The notes under the pieces: model-generated
The model's input: the letters and a program-made list of their open reading frames with translations, nothing else
The model's database searches: none
Told to the model about the DNA's origin: nothing
In this document: positions 8,452 to 17,581 of the stretch, piece by piece
Layout of the letters: each line of letters starts with the position of its first letter
How positions within the stretch are numbered: position 1 is the first letter of the stretch
Translations under genes and position numbers: made by a program
Assembly (NCBI RefSeq): GCF_004912155.1
Contig: NZ_STGX01000026.1
Location: 2,874-47,731 of the forward strand
Direction: 5' to 3'
DNA length: 44,858 nucleotides
Source of the DNA: Glycomyces paridis
GTDB lineage: Bacteria; Actinomycetota; Actinomycetes; Mycobacteriales; Micromonosporaceae

Positions 8452-8901
8452 ATGGACGCTCCCCTCACCCTGCGCTGCCGGGCCGCCGTCGGCCGCCGCG
8501 TCGTCGCCGTGGCCCTCCTGGGGTACATGTCGATCGCCGTCCCCGCGTACCTCGTCGTCGAGGGCAACGACCAGGGGATCATGGCGCTGCTGTGCGGCGG
8601 CGTCCTCTACCTCTTCATACTCGGCGCCGCGATCGGCCAGGCGATGGGCCTGCGGTGCAAGATGATCCTCGACGGCGAGGGCGTCACCTTCGTCGAGTCC
8701 GCCGACGAGGTCCGCTTCCGCTGGGACGAGATCACGGCTATCGAGGTCGGCGGCGACTCGCACACCTGGGAGGTCGAGGTGCGCACCGCGACCGGCTCGC
8801 ACCGCCCCGGCGCGCTCAAGTGTTTCAAGGGGTTCGTGAAGCCGAAGTCCCTCAAGCGGACCCTGGCGATCCTGGAGGAGCACCGCGCCGCCGCCCTTTA
8901 G
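8452..8901 (+). CDS. Small membrane protein, PH-like cytoplasmic part
   Basis: 149 aa, not assigned to a named family. Two hydrophobic segments (about 17-36 and 43-66) are followed by a roughly 80-residue soluble part whose strand pattern (GVTFVESADEVRFRWDEITAIEVGG) resembles the bacterial PH-like domains common in two-TM actinobacterial proteins. TAGCCT (8439-8444) lies 7 nt before the ATG and overlaps the stop codon of the GNAT gene, so it is probably transcribed separately as a leaderless mRNA. Function unknown. Confidence 0.75.
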   Translation: MDAPLTLRCRAAVGRRVVAVALLGYMSIAVPAYLVVEGNDQGIMALLCGGVLYLFILGAAIGQAMGLRCKMILDGEGVTFVESADEVRFRWDEITAIEVGGDSHTWEVEVRTATGSHRPGALKCFKGFVKPKSLKRTLAILEEHRAAAL

Positions 8902-8954
8902 GACACGGTCCCCCTGCGGCCCTTGGGGTGGCGGGGCCTCGGTAGCTTGACGGC

Positions 8955-9698
8955 ATGAACGACGACGAGATCCTGTCGAAGGGCATCGGGCCCGGAGCGA
9001 TGGCGATCCTGCCGGAGGCCGCCGCCGCCGACGACGAGGACGCCCTCGCCCTGTGGTGCGCGAAACTCGCCCAGTTCGGGATGCTGGAGGCCGCCGCCCT
9101 CCACTTCAACCCCGAAGCCGCCCAAGGGGACCTGATCGCGATCAAGTGCATGGTCTGGCTCAGCCGCGAGGCCGGGCGCGAGCGCGACGCCCACCTGTGG
9201 ATCGAGCGCGGCGCCGCCGCGGGCGACCCCTGGTCCCAGTTCGAACACGCCCTGGCGCTCGCCGAGACCGACCGGCAGGAGGAGGCCGACGAGTGGTACC
9301 GCCGCGCCGCCGAGTCCGGCCACGCCCTGGCGATGAACAACCTCGGCGCGCGCCTCAACCGCGCCGGGCGCGGCGAGGAGGCCTTCGACTGGTACCGGCG
9401 CTCGGCCGAGGCCGGGAGCGCGACGGGCATGAACAACTTCGGCATCCAGCACATCCTCCAGGGCCGGGCGGCCGAGGCCGAGCACTGGTTCACGCGGGCC
9501 GCCGACGCGGGCAGCACCGACGCCACGGCGAACCTCGGGCGCCTGCTCTACAAGGCCGAGCGGCTCGCGGACGCCGAACCGCGACTCGCCGCCGCGGCCG
9601 AGGACGGCCACTTCGGCGCGGTCGAGCTGCTCGCCGACCTGCTCGAGCGGACCGGCCGCGCCGACCAGGCCGCCGCCTGGCGGGCCCGCCTGCGCTGA
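8955..9698 (+). CDS. TPR/Sel1-like repeat protein
   Basis: 247 aa, soluble. From about residue 50 on, 34-36-residue helical repeats recur: AHLWIERGAAAGDPWSQFEHAL, EWYRRAAESGHALAMNNLG, DWYRRSAEAGSATGMNNFG, HWFTRAADAGSTDATANLG. The W/Y-x-x-(R/E)-x-A-x-x-G pattern is that of Sel1-like TPR repeats, which act as protein-binding scaffolds. The partner is unknown. TAGCTT at 8943-8948 followed by 6 nt and the ATG suggests a leaderless start. Ends 1 bp from the convergent kinase gene. Confidence 0.85.
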   Translation: MNDDEILSKGIGPGAMAILPEAAAADDEDALALWCAKLAQFGMLEAAALHFNPEAAQGDLIAIKCMVWLSREAGRERDAHLWIERGAAAGDPWSQFEHALALAETDRQEEADEWYRRAAESGHALAMNNLGARLNRAGRGEEAFDWYRRSAEAGSATGMNNFGIQHILQGRAAEAEHWFTRAADAGSTDATANLGRLLYKAERLADAEPRLAAAAEDGHFGAVELLADLLERTGRADQAAAWRARLR

Positions 9699-9699
9699 G

Positions 9700-11664
9700 T
9701 CAGTCCCGGTGCCCGCGCCTGGTGAAGATGTCGGCCAGGACCCTCAAAGCCATCACCGAGGCGATGAGCAGGAGCGAGAGCCCGAAGAACTGGTAGAGCC
9801 CGAGCTCCTCGGTGAGGTCGGGCCCGGTCTCGTTGCCCAGCAGCATGACCGCCATGAGGCCCGAGGCGGCGGCGAGGACGGTCAGCAGGATCTGGTGCAG
9901 CCAGGCGGTGACCACCCGGCGGTCCTCGGCGCGGGCGAGCAGGCGCACGTTCGCGGTCAGCTGCCCCGACTCGGCGGCGGCGAAGAGCCGGTCGAAGCGC
10001 CGCGGGAGCTTGCGCAGCACCGGCATGAGGTCGGCGACCTCCTCCATGACGAGTTCCTGGACGGCGGCCGGGCGCATCCGCCGCTCGGCGTAGCGGCGCC
10101 CCACGTCGCGGGCGGTGTCGATGAGGTCGAATCCGGGGTCGAGGGCGGTCAGGCAGCCCTCCAGGGTCGCCAGCGCCCGGAAGACGGCCGCGAGTTCGGG
10201 CGGGATCACGATGCGGTGCTTGGCGATGATGCGGAACAGCTCGGTGAACATGCGGATGCCGGGGGCGGCGCCGGGGACGAGGTGGCGGGCCATGAACGAG
10301 CCGAGCGCCCGTTCGAAGGCGACCTGGTCGAGTTCGTCGGGCCGGGTGGAGACGGCCACGAGGGCGTCGGCGAGCGCGGGCCCGTCCTGGCGGTCGACGG
10401 CCAGGAGGATGGCCTCGAAGGAGGTGCGCAGGTCGCGGTCGAGGCGGCCGACGGAGCCGTAGTCGATGAGGCCGATGCGGTCGTCGTCGAGGAGCATGAG
10501 GTTGCCGGGGTGCGGGTCGGCGTGGAAGATGCCGTCGACCATGATCTCGTCGAACATCTCGCGCAGGAGCGCGGCGGCGAGCGCGCCGCCGTCGAGGCCG
10601 CGGTCGGCGAGCCGCGCGGAGGCGAGCGGGACGCCGGGCAGGCGCTCCATGACGAGGACGCGTTCGTCGGAGAGGTCGGCGTGGGGGCGGGGGACGCGGA
10701 CCTCGGCGCGGCGCCGGTCGTGGGCGGCGGCGACCTGGGCGAGGTTGCGGGCCTCGACGGTGAAGTCGACCTCTTCGCGGAGGGCTTCGGCGAAGCCGTC
10801 GGCGAGGCCGCGCACGTCCATGGAGCGGCCCCATTCGGTGTGGCGGTCGAGGCGGCGGGCGAGCCGGCGGATGATGTCGAGGTCGCGTTCAACCGTCTGG
10901 GCCGCACCGGGTCTGCGGATCTTGACGACGACGGCCTCCCCGCCGTGGAGGACGGCGGTGTGGACTTGGGCGATGGAGGCGGCGGCGACCGGTTCGGGGT
11001 CGAAGCGGGCGAAGACCTCCTCGATCGGCGCCCCGGCGGCGGCTTCGACGAGGCGGGCGGCGTCGGTGCCGCGGAGTGGGGCGGCCTGGTCCTGGAGTTT
11101 CGCGAGTTCGGCGATGTAGGCGGGCGGGAGGAGGTCGCGGCGGGTGGAGAGGATCTGGCCGAGTTTGACGAAGGTGACCCCGGCGTCGTCGAGGGCGCGG
11201 CGCAGGGCGCGGGCGAGTTCGGCGTCCTGGGCGTCCTGGCGGCGACCGCGCAGGAGCCCGGTGAGGCCGTGGCGGGCGGCGATGGCGAGGATCTGGAGGT
11301 AGCGGCGGGTGCGGCGCAGGCGGGCGCGCAGGCCTTTGAACCAGGTGCGCACGGGCGGGACGGCGCCGGTGGGGACGACCGCCTCCCAGACGACGAGCAG
11401 GACCATGGCGATGACGGGCGCGCAGACGAGCACGAGTATCCACAGCGCGAGGACGGCCGGGATCTCGTCGCCGGTCGGCTCGCGGTGCCGGAACGGTTCG
11501 AGGAGCGCGGGCAGGAGCCCGTACTGGATGGCCGTGTAGCCGCAGACGCTGACGACCAGGAGGCGCCAGACGGTGTAGCGGACGTCGAGCAGGCGGGTGG
11601 CGACGTAGGCGACGGCGGCCGTGTTCACCGCGATGCCGATGAGCGTGAGGAGCAACTCGGGCAT
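9700..11664 (-). CDS. ABC1/UbiB-family atypical kinase, membrane-anchored
   Basis: 654 aa. UbiB/AarF/COQ8-type protein-kinase-like ATPase, linked in other organisms to isoprenoid-lipid and quinone metabolism; actinobacteria often carry several. Three N-terminal hydrophobic segments (about 2-110) are followed by the family KxGQ motif (VKLGQILSTR), the ATP lysine in GEAVVVKIRRPG (K248), HADPHPGN (N388) and LIDYGSVG (D401). Two C-terminal transmembrane helices (about 600-645) finish it. The long N-terminal membrane extension resembles bacterial UbiB proteins with extra N-terminal helices. No quinone-biosynthesis neighbours are visible, so the substrate is open. Confidence 0.9.
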   Translation of the reverse strand: MPELLLTLIGIAVNTAAVAYVATRLLDVRYTVWRLLVVSVCGYTAIQYGLLPALLEPFRHREPTGDEIPAVLALWILVLVCAPVIAMVLLVVWEAVVPTGAVPPVRTWFKGLRARLRRTRRYLQILAIAARHGLTGLLRGRRQDAQDAELARALRRALDDAGVTFVKLGQILSTRRDLLPPAYIAELAKLQDQAAPLRGTDAARLVEAAAGAPIEEVFARFDPEPVAAASIAQVHTAVLHGGEAVVVKIRRPGAAQTVERDLDIIRRLARRLDRHTEWGRSMDVRGLADGFAEALREEVDFTVEARNLAQVAAAHDRRRAEVRVPRPHADLSDERVLVMERLPGVPLASARLADRGLDGGALAAALLREMFDEIMVDGIFHADPHPGNLMLLDDDRIGLIDYGSVGRLDRDLRTSFEAILLAVDRQDGPALADALVAVSTRPDELDQVAFERALGSFMARHLVPGAAPGIRMFTELFRIIAKHRIVIPPELAAVFRALATLEGCLTALDPGFDLIDTARDVGRRYAERRMRPAAVQELVMEEVADLMPVLRKLPRRFDRLFAAAESGQLTANVRLLARAEDRRVVTAWLHQILLTVLAAASGLMAVMLLGNETGPDLTEELGLYQFFGLSLLLIASVMALRVLADIFTRRGHRD

Positions 11665-11761
11665 GGGAAGCGGCCTTTCCTCCGGGGGATCGGTGCACCA
11701 GGCTACGCGGCCCGGTCAACGGAGGAGGGCCGCCTCGCGGGCGTCCCGAGTGGACTGTCGG

Positions 11762-14680
11762 TCAGCCGAGGTCGGGGACGGTGAACACCTGCGCGAGGCC
11801 GCCGTCGGTGAGGACGGCTACGAGGTCGCCCGCGACGGACGCGTGCTCCATGTAGGCCGACCCGATCGACTGCGGCGCGGCGCCGCCGCCCGTGGCCACG
11901 TCGATGACCGCGAACTCGTTCTCGGTGCCGTAGGACTCGGTGACGACGAGGTCGCCGCGCACGGCCACGATGTTGGTGAACAGGGCGCCGCCGGAGCGCA
12001 CGGTGCCGTCGAAGTAGAGGATGGAGGCGGTGTCGAGGGTGTCGAAGACCTGGTCGCCGAAGGCGATGCCGCTCTCGGCGCCGTACCAGTGGTCGTCGAA
12101 GGCCCAGTCGGTGACGAGCTGCCAGACCTGCTCGCCGGTCTCGGTGTCGACGGCGATGGTCTTGTACTGGTCGTCGGCGTTGAGGTGGTCGAGCGCGGCG
12201 CAGACGAGGTCGGGGCCGCAGGGCTTGACGTGCTTGATGCTGAAGCCCGCCTCGAACTCGAGGGTCCAGTCCTTGCCGAGGCCGTCGAGGGCGTACGCGG
12301 CGAGCACGGCCCGGCCCGGGGACTCCTCGTCGGAGAGCTTGCCGATGGCGCGGCCGTCGAAGGCGGTCCAGAGCTCGGCGTCGAAGGGCAGGTCGCCGCT
12401 GTCGAGGGAGCCGCCGTCGCCCGCGTCGCGCACGACGGCGGTGCCCGCATCGGGGTCGAGGTCCACGAAGCGGTCGGTGGCGGCGAGGTTGTCGTAGAGG
12501 GAGTACGAGTTCGGGGGCGCGGTGCCCGGCTCGTCCTCGCCCGTGTCCCAGACGGTCTCGGCCTTGATCCGGTAGTCGTCGATGATGTAGAGGTCCTCAG
12601 GCCCGGCTTCGTACCAGACCTCGTCGCCGGTGCGCAGGTCGATGCGGATGGCGGCGTTGGCGTCGAAGCCGTCGCGCTGCTCCACGAGCACGTCGGTGCC
12701 GTAGAAGGCGACGTCGTTGCGGTAGTACTGGTCCCAGGCCCGCTTCCACAGGAAGTCGCCGTCGGCGGTGTCGACGGCGGCGCGCATGCTCTCGCCCTCG
12801 TCGGTGGCCGACTCGTAGGCGTCGATGACGAGCACGTCGCCGACGACGACCAGGTGCAACTCGGTCGGTTCGAGGTCGTACGTGCCGGTCCACAGCTCCG
12901 CGCCGTCGGCGCCGACGGCCCAGACGGTGGTGGCGCCCTCGGCGACCTGCGCGAGGTAGGCGGCGCCGTCGCCGACGGTGACGGCGGAGGCGCCGCTGGC
13001 GTTGAGCTCACGTTCGGCGACGAGCGTGAGCGCGGCCTGCTCGGAGGTGTTTTCTTCGGCGAGGCCGCCGGTGTCGGTGCCGTCGGTGCCCGTCCCGGCG
13101 CCCTCGACGGGCGTGTCGCCGCCGAAGTCGAGGAGGGAGCCCCAGTCGGTCTGAGAGAGCGCGACGACGAGGGCGACGACCACGACCATGACGATCGAGG
13201 AGAACACCGAGACGGCGACCCAGTTGCGCGGCGGCGGACCGCCCACCGGCAGCGGTCCTGTGTGGACCTGCGGCGGGAGGGCCTGGTAGGGCCCGGCGGG
13301 CGTGCGCGGCTCGGCGTCCGGAGTCGCGAAGCCCGGCGGGCGGTTCGGGTCCTGCACCGGCGGCGTGGGCTCGGGCGCGAACCCGGGCGCCGGGGGCGAC
13401 GGCGCGGGACTCGCGGCGGGCTGCGGCTCCGAGGGCGCCGCGCCGGGGACGGCGGCCGGAGTGGTCGAGACGGGCGGCAGCTGCACGGGCGCGGCGGCGC
13501 GCAGGTCCGGGATCGGGAAGGGCGCGTAGGTGACCGGGGACTGCGCGGCCGGAGCGGGCGGCGTCTGCGGCGGGGAGGTGACGGGCGCGGCGTCCGGTTC
13601 GGCGACGGCATGCTGGTACGCGCCGTAGGCGACCGGCAGTTCGGGCTGCTCGGGGACGGACGGGACGACGCCGAGCCGCGCGTGCAGCCTGGTGGCGACC
13701 AACGGCATCCGGCTGGAGCCGCCGACCAGGAGCAGCGCGGCGAGCGAGGCCGGGGCGACCCCGACCCGTTCGAGGGTGCGGCGGGTCTCGTCCACCGCGC
13801 GGGCCACGAGCGGGTCGGCGAGGCTCGTCAGCTCGTCGCGGGTGAGGTGCAGGCCCATCGGGTTGTGGCCGGGCAGGGCCACCGGCGCGGTGGAGGTGCG
13901 CGAGAGCATCTCCTTGGCCGCGCGCACCTCGCTCCAGAACGCGAGGCGGTCGCGCAGGTCGGCGGTGGTCTCGGGGTGGCTGAGCCGCTGCCACAGCTCG
14001 GGGTCGCGCTCGGCGACGATGCGTCCGAGGTGCGCGGTGAGCGCCATGTCCACGTCGAGGCCGCCCAGGTCGTCGAGGCCGCCGAACGCGAGGGTCCGCA
14101 GCCGGGCGGCCTCGTCGTCGTCGCGGCGGACCACCGCCACGTCGAAGGTGCCGCCGCCGAAGTCGAAGATCGCGACGGTCCCGCCGCGCGGGATCTCCTG
14201 GCCGAGCACGCTCGCGCAGTACGTCGCGGCGGCGATCGGCTCGGGCACGAGCCGGACCTCGTCCAGGCCCGCGATCGCCGCGGCCCGTTCGAGCACGTTG
14301 CGGCGCAAGGGGCCCCAGTCGGCGGGGTGGGTGATGACGGCCTCGGCGGGCCGCAGCCCCGAGGCCGCGGCCTCCTCGGCGACGCGGCGCAGGCCGGTGG
14401 CGAGCAGCTCCTCCACGGGGACCTCGCGGTCGCCCAGGAGCACCCTGCCGTCGTCGATGCGGCGCTTGGGATGCGGCTCGAACCGCTCGGGCTCGGCCGC
14501 GGCGAGCCGCTGCGCGTCGCGTCCGGTGTGGAGTGTGCCGTCCGCGTCGAGGAAGACGCCGGAGGCGAGGAGGGGCGAGCCGTCGAAGAGCAGCGAGCGC
14601 GGTTCCTGGCCGGCGCGGCCGACGACGGCGACGGTGTGGGTGGTGCCGAGGTCGACGGCAAGCCGAACGGGGGTCTGCAC
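11762..14680 (-). CDS. Hsp70-like ATPase fused through one TM helix to a beta-propeller
   Basis: 972 aa. Residues 1 to about 350 are a DnaK-type actin-fold ATPase: AVDLGTTHTVAVVG (phosphate 1), VAIFDFGGGTFDVAVV (phosphate 2) and LLLVGGSSRMPLV (adenosine motif). There is no Hsp70 substrate-binding domain. A Pro/Ala-rich linker (about 360-485) leads to one TM helix (about 487-508), then an extracytoplasmic PQQ-like propeller (about 540-972) with repeats such as GAELWTGTYDLEP and TGEQVWQLVTD. The GTG start has an AGGA element. Such Hsp70-TM-sensor fusions are seen in actinobacteria; a role in reporting envelope state to the cytoplasm is inference. Two membrane proteins upstream may belong to the same process. 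Confidence 0.9.
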   Translation of the reverse strand: MQTPVRLAVDLGTTHTVAVVGRAGQEPRSLLFDGSPLLASGVFLDADGTLHTGRDAQRLAAAEPERFEPHPKRRIDDGRVLLGDREVPVEELLATGLRRVAEEAAASGLRPAEAVITHPADWGPLRRNVLERAAAIAGLDEVRLVPEPIAAATYCASVLGQEIPRGGTVAIFDFGGGTFDVAVVRRDDDEAARLRTLAFGGLDDLGGLDVDMALTAHLGRIVAERDPELWQRLSHPETTADLRDRLAFWSEVRAAKEMLSRTSTAPVALPGHNPMGLHLTRDELTSLADPLVARAVDETRRTLERVGVAPASLAALLLVGGSSRMPLVATRLHARLGVVPSVPEQPELPVAYGAYQHAVAEPDAAPVTSPPQTPPAPAAQSPVTYAPFPIPDLRAAAPVQLPPVSTTPAAVPGAAPSEPQPAASPAPSPPAPGFAPEPTPPVQDPNRPPGFATPDAEPRTPAGPYQALPPQVHTGPLPVGGPPPRNWVAVSVFSSIVMVVVVALVVALSQTDWGSLLDFGGDTPVEGAGTGTDGTDTGGLAEENTSEQAALTLVAERELNASGASAVTVGDGAAYLAQVAEGATTVWAVGADGAELWTGTYDLEPTELHLVVVGDVLVIDAYESATDEGESMRAAVDTADGDFLWKRAWDQYYRNDVAFYGTDVLVEQRDGFDANAAIRIDLRTGDEVWYEAGPEDLYIIDDYRIKAETVWDTGEDEPGTAPPNSYSLYDNLAATDRFVDLDPDAGTAVVRDAGDGGSLDSGDLPFDAELWTAFDGRAIGKLSDEESPGRAVLAAYALDGLGKDWTLEFEAGFSIKHVKPCGPDLVCAALDHLNADDQYKTIAVDTETGEQVWQLVTDWAFDDHWYGAESGIAFGDQVFDTLDTASILYFDGTVRSGGALFTNIVAVRGDLVVTESYGTENEFAVIDVATGGGAAPQSIGSAYMEHASVAGDLVAVLTDGGLAQVFTVPDLG

Positions 14681-14780
14681 TCTGTCCTACTCACTCGTTG
14701 CGGGGCTGGGCTGCGGGGCTGTGCGGGGGGCGGGGCCGCGGGCGGCGGCCTGACGCGAGGATACAGGGCCGGAGTGACGC

Positions 14781-14806
14781 GTCGGCCCCGCCGAGGCGGG
14801 GCCGAC
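14781..14806 (-). terminator. Hairpin after the 263-aa membrane protein gene
   Basis: 11-bp perfect stem (14781-14791 with 14796-14806), loop CGAG, 10 nt beyond the stop codon of the minus-strand gene ending at 14817. It separates that gene from the Hsp70/propeller gene. Confidence 0.7.
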
Positions 14807-14816
14807 GGGGCACCGT

Positions 14817-15608
14817 TCAGGGGTTGAGGGCGGTGAGGACCACGATCTCGGACTCGTCGTGCGGCAGGTAGCGGACCCGCACGACCATGCCCGGCTGGAT
14901 CTGGGCGATCGCGCTCGCGTCCACGGGCTTCTGCTGGTGGAGGTCGAACGTGGTCTGGTCGGCGCGGGTGACGCGGAAGTCGAGGTCCATGACGGCCCGG
15001 TCGCCGCGGATCTCCCCCGTCGGGCTCATGGCGAGCACGACGGCCTTGGCCTCGACGCCCTGTTCGGCGATCTGGAGCTGGCGGGGCGTCACGAGGCCCT
15101 TGGCGACGCGGACGCGGTCGAGCGCGGCCTGCATCTCGGCCTGCGGGGCGTCGGCGGCGATGGCGACCCTGCCGTCGGTGCTGCCGGGGACGTACCGGAC
15201 GGGGAGGATCGCGCCGGGCACGACGGCCGCCAGCTCCGTGATGTCCACGATGGTCTTGGCGACGCCGCGGAAGGACTGGCCGTCGACGGTGTCGACGTCG
15301 AAGAGGATCTCCAGCTGCGGCTGGTCGTTGATGCTCAGGCCCGTCCGGGAGGCGGACACGACGGTGCCCATGCCGATCGGGGCGCCCTCGAAGCCCTTGG
15401 CGCCGAGGCCGCGCAGCTCGCGCAGCGGCCCGTCGGCGAGGCGGCCGACCGAGGCGGTGGTGGGGAGGACGAACAGGAGGAGGATCGGGCCGACCATCCA
15501 CCCGTTCACCCAGGCGGTGGGTTCGTCGCTGTTGATGCCGGTGAGGACGAACATGACGGTGCAGAGGGCGCCGACGATGAAGACGAGCCAGCTGATGGCC
15601 TTGAACAT
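14817..15608 (-). CDS. Two-TM membrane protein, family not recognised
   Basis: 263 aa. Two N-terminal hydrophobic helices (about 4-24 and 37-55) are followed by a roughly 200-residue soluble part built of two similar beta-rich halves: each has a stretch like GMGTVVSASRTG / VEAKAVVLAMSPTG and ends in a PGxxxxVRYxP motif (AILPVRYVPGS and MVVRVRYLPHD). This duplicated pattern resembles DUF3592-like folds but I cannot assign it firmly. AAGGAG lies 6 nt before the ATG. Shares a 16-bp upstream element with the gene at 15678-16949. Confidence 0.75.
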   Translation of the reverse strand: MFKAISWLVFIVGALCTVMFVLTGINSDEPTAWVNGWMVGPILLLFVLPTTASVGRLADGPLRELRGLGAKGFEGAPIGMGTVVSASRTGLSINDQPQLEILFDVDTVDGQSFRGVAKTIVDITELAAVVPGAILPVRYVPGSTDGRVAIAADAPQAEMQAALDRVRVAKGLVTPRQLQIAEQGVEAKAVVLAMSPTGEIRGDRAVMDLDFRVTRADQTTFDLHQQKPVDASAIAQIQPGMVVRVRYLPHDESEIVVLTALNP

Positions 15609-15660
15609 GAGGTGCTCCTTGTGTTTCGAGGTGTATCGAGTGTCGGGCCGGCGCGGCGGC

Positions 15661-15676
15661 TACCGGTCACAGGTTT
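15661..15676 (-). promoter_or_regulatory. Upstream element shared with the next gene (copy 1)
   Basis: On the minus strand reads AAACCTGTGACCGGTA, ending 52 nt before the start at 15608. The same 16 bp with one change (AAACCTGTGATCGGTA) lies at 17009-17024, ending 59 nt before the start at 16949. The similar distance suggests a shared promoter or operator. Confidence 0.5.
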
Positions 15677-15677
15677 C

Positions 15678-16949
15678 TCACTGGAAGAGGTCGCCGAGGA
15701 AGTCGCTCTCGCCGAGGTCGGTGCGGACCACGGACCCTTCGGGTCCGACGATCACGAGGTCGCTCTGCATGTAGCCGCCCGGCGGCGCGGCGATGACGAC
15801 GGTGTGGCCCGCTGGTCCGGTCGCGGCGCGCCCGAGGCGCCCGCCGACGTCGAGCGAGGCGGTCACCTGGCCGGTGTCCAGCGAGACGACGGTGAGGGCG
15901 ACGGCCTCGCCGTTCGGCTCGGGCGTGTGCTCCACTAGCACGTGCCCGGAGGCGGCGCCCGCGGCGGTGTTCCCCAGGCCCGCCCACAGTTCGGCGGTGT
16001 CGATCTCGCCGCCGCCCAGGACGTCCTCCATGAGGGCGTCCACATCGACGTCCACAGCGGTCGACACCGGCGAGGTCTGGTCGAGGACGATCGCGGCGCC
16101 GTAGTAGACGCGAGTGCCGAGCGCCCGCGTCTCGGCGCCGTGGAGGGCGAGGGACGAGGCCAGCGCGCCGTCCGCGGTCGGTTCGAGGCGCACGGTGCTC
16201 TCGCCGTCGGCCAGCAGCGCCTCCGTGGAGGTGAGGCCGCCGATGTCGGGCACGGTCCCGTCGGCGTAGAGCAGGCCCGACCAGGTCGCGGCGGTGGCCT
16301 CGTCGGCGGGCGCGGCTTCGAGGGCGTCGAGCGCGACGGTGTGGAGGGCGCCGTTCACATCGAGCGCGACGACGGCGCCCACGCCGGGGTCGTAGGCGTA
16401 CGCGGTGCCCGAAGCCGCTTGGGCCCCTGCGAGTCCGGCGATCTCGCCGGGCTCGGCGACGGTGTCGCCGTCGGCGAGGGCGAGCACGGTGAGGCCGTCG
16501 TCGGTCGCGAGGTACGCGTAGGTCTCCCCGGCGGCGATCACCGCGGCGCCCCACACGAGTTCGTCGGCGAGCTGCACGTCCCACAGGGTGTCCCCGGAGT
16601 CGAGGTCGACGGCGGCGATCCGCACTTCGAACATGTCGTTCGCGATCGACTCGATCATGCCGGACCCGCCGGTGCGGTCGTAGGGCACGAGCGCGACCTC
16701 GGTCCCGTCGACGGTCGCGAAGCCGATGCCCGACTGGAGGGTGATGTCCGGTTCGCCTTCGGTGAGGTGCTCGCCCATGATCGCGAACGCGCCGATGCCG
16801 ATCGTCGGGATGAGGAACAGCGGCACGAATCGCAGCCCTGGGCCCTTGCGCGCCTTGGGGGTGAGCGGATGCGCGGCGGTGCCGTACGGCGACCGCACTG
16901 TCGGCGAGTGCGCGGGCAGCGGATTGCGGGCGGGGTCGTGGTAGCTCAT
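15678..16949 (-). CDS. Single-TM protein with extracytoplasmic PQQ-like propeller
   Basis: 423 aa. A short cytoplasmic tail is followed by one TM helix (about 36-58, FVPLFLIPTIGIGAFAIMG) and a repeat-rich extracytoplasmic part. The repeats have the alternating D-x-G-x-x-L-W and V-A-L-D pattern of PQQ-like propellers (VDLDSGDTLWDVQLADELVW, VVALDVNGALHTVAL, VVSLDTGQVTASLDVGG). AAGGAGG 6 nt before the ATG at 16949 decides the start; the frame is open for 23 further codons upstream without support. Its C-terminal architecture mirrors the propeller half of the Hsp70 fusion protein nearby, which suggests a related envelope-sensing or scaffold role (inference). Confidence 0.8.
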   Translation of the reverse strand: MSYHDPARNPLPAHSPTVRSPYGTAAHPLTPKARKGPGLRFVPLFLIPTIGIGAFAIMGEHLTEGEPDITLQSGIGFATVDGTEVALVPYDRTGGSGMIESIANDMFEVRIAAVDLDSGDTLWDVQLADELVWGAAVIAAGETYAYLATDDGLTVLALADGDTVAEPGEIAGLAGAQAASGTAYAYDPGVGAVVALDVNGALHTVALDALEAAPADEATAATWSGLLYADGTVPDIGGLTSTEALLADGESTVRLEPTADGALASSLALHGAETRALGTRVYYGAAIVLDQTSPVSTAVDVDVDALMEDVLGGGEIDTAELWAGLGNTAAGAASGHVLVEHTPEPNGEAVALTVVSLDTGQVTASLDVGGRLGRAATGPAGHTVVIAAPPGGYMQSDLVIVGPEGSVVRTDLGESDFLGDLFQ

Positions 16950-17008
16950 CGTGGGCCTCCTTCGGCAACAAGCGCTCGACGCCCACAGCGTCGCTCCCCG
17001 GCCCGCCC

Positions 17009-17024
17009 TACCGATCACAGGTTT
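17009..17024 (-). promoter_or_regulatory. Upstream element shared with the next gene (copy 2)
   Basis: Second copy of the 16-bp element (minus strand AAACCTGTGATCGGTA), located between the MarR gene and the propeller gene. See the copy at 15661-15676. Confidence 0.5.
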
Positions 17025-17063
17025 GGCGCGGTACGGGTTCGGCGACGTACGGTTTCGGCGCGG

Positions 17064-17501
17064 TCAGGCGCCGATGCGGCCCAGTGCGCTCGGGTCGAGC
17101 CGGTCGGCGAGCAGGCGCAGCGCGGCCTTGACCTCGGCGAGCCGGTCGGGGTCGTCGAGGACCGCGGCCAGGATCGGGTCGACGTCGGCGGCGCGGACCT
17201 CGGCGAGCCGGGCCGAGACGCGCCCGGCGGGGCGCAGGAGGGTGCGGCGGCGGTCGGCCGGGTCGGCCTCGCTCTCGACGGCGCCCGCTTCCTTCAGGCG
17301 GGCGACGCAGGCCGAGACCTTGCTCTGGGGGAACCCGGTCCGGGCGGCGACGTCCTTGACCGGCGTGCCGGGGTGGGCCTTGATGTCGGCGGCGACGATG
17401 ATCACCGACTGCTCGCTGGTGCCGTGGCCGCTGATGCCCTCGGTGGGGATGGCGGCCTCGCCGAGCTTCATGAGGGTGCGGCCCAACAGGGCCAGTTCCA
17501 T
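17064..17501 (-). CDS. MarR-family transcriptional regulator
   Basis: 145 aa from the ATG at 17501. Winged-helix core: the recognition-helix region AARTGFPQSKVSACVARLKEAG and the wing with the DPADRRRTLLRPAG signature (D/R-x-D-x-R-R) are clear; helices at both ends would form the dimer interface. A GTG at 17519 would add six residues, but a TATTGT box at 17518-17523 (16 nt from TTGTGA at 17540-17545) overlaps that GTG, which favours the ATG. Divergent from the alpha/beta hydrolase. Two TGATGCATCA palindromes between the genes are its likely operators, so it probably represses both directions. Ligand unknown. Confidence 0.88.
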   Translation of the reverse strand: MELALLGRTLMKLGEAAIPTEGISGHGTSEQSVIIVAADIKAHPGTPVKDVAARTGFPQSKVSACVARLKEAGAVESEADPADRRRTLLRPAGRVSARLAEVRAADVDPILAAVLDDPDRLAEVKAALRLLADRLDPSALGRIGA

Positions 17502-17532
17502 GCCGTTCACGCCGCCCACAATACATCATGAC

Positions 17533-17581
17533 TGATGCATCACAAAAGATACGTCATTCTTGATGCATCAGAACTGATGCA
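17533..17581. promoter_or_regulatory. Twin MarR operators in the divergent promoter
   Basis: TGATGCATCA occurs as a perfect 10-bp palindrome at 17533-17542 and 17561-17570, with a further half site CTGATGCA at 17574-17581. The first lies in the spacer of the regulator's predicted promoter; the second overlaps the -35 (TTGATG, 17560-17565) of the hydrolase promoter, whose -10 is TATCGT (17583-17588, spacer 17). The geometry fits repression of both genes. Confidence 0.7.
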
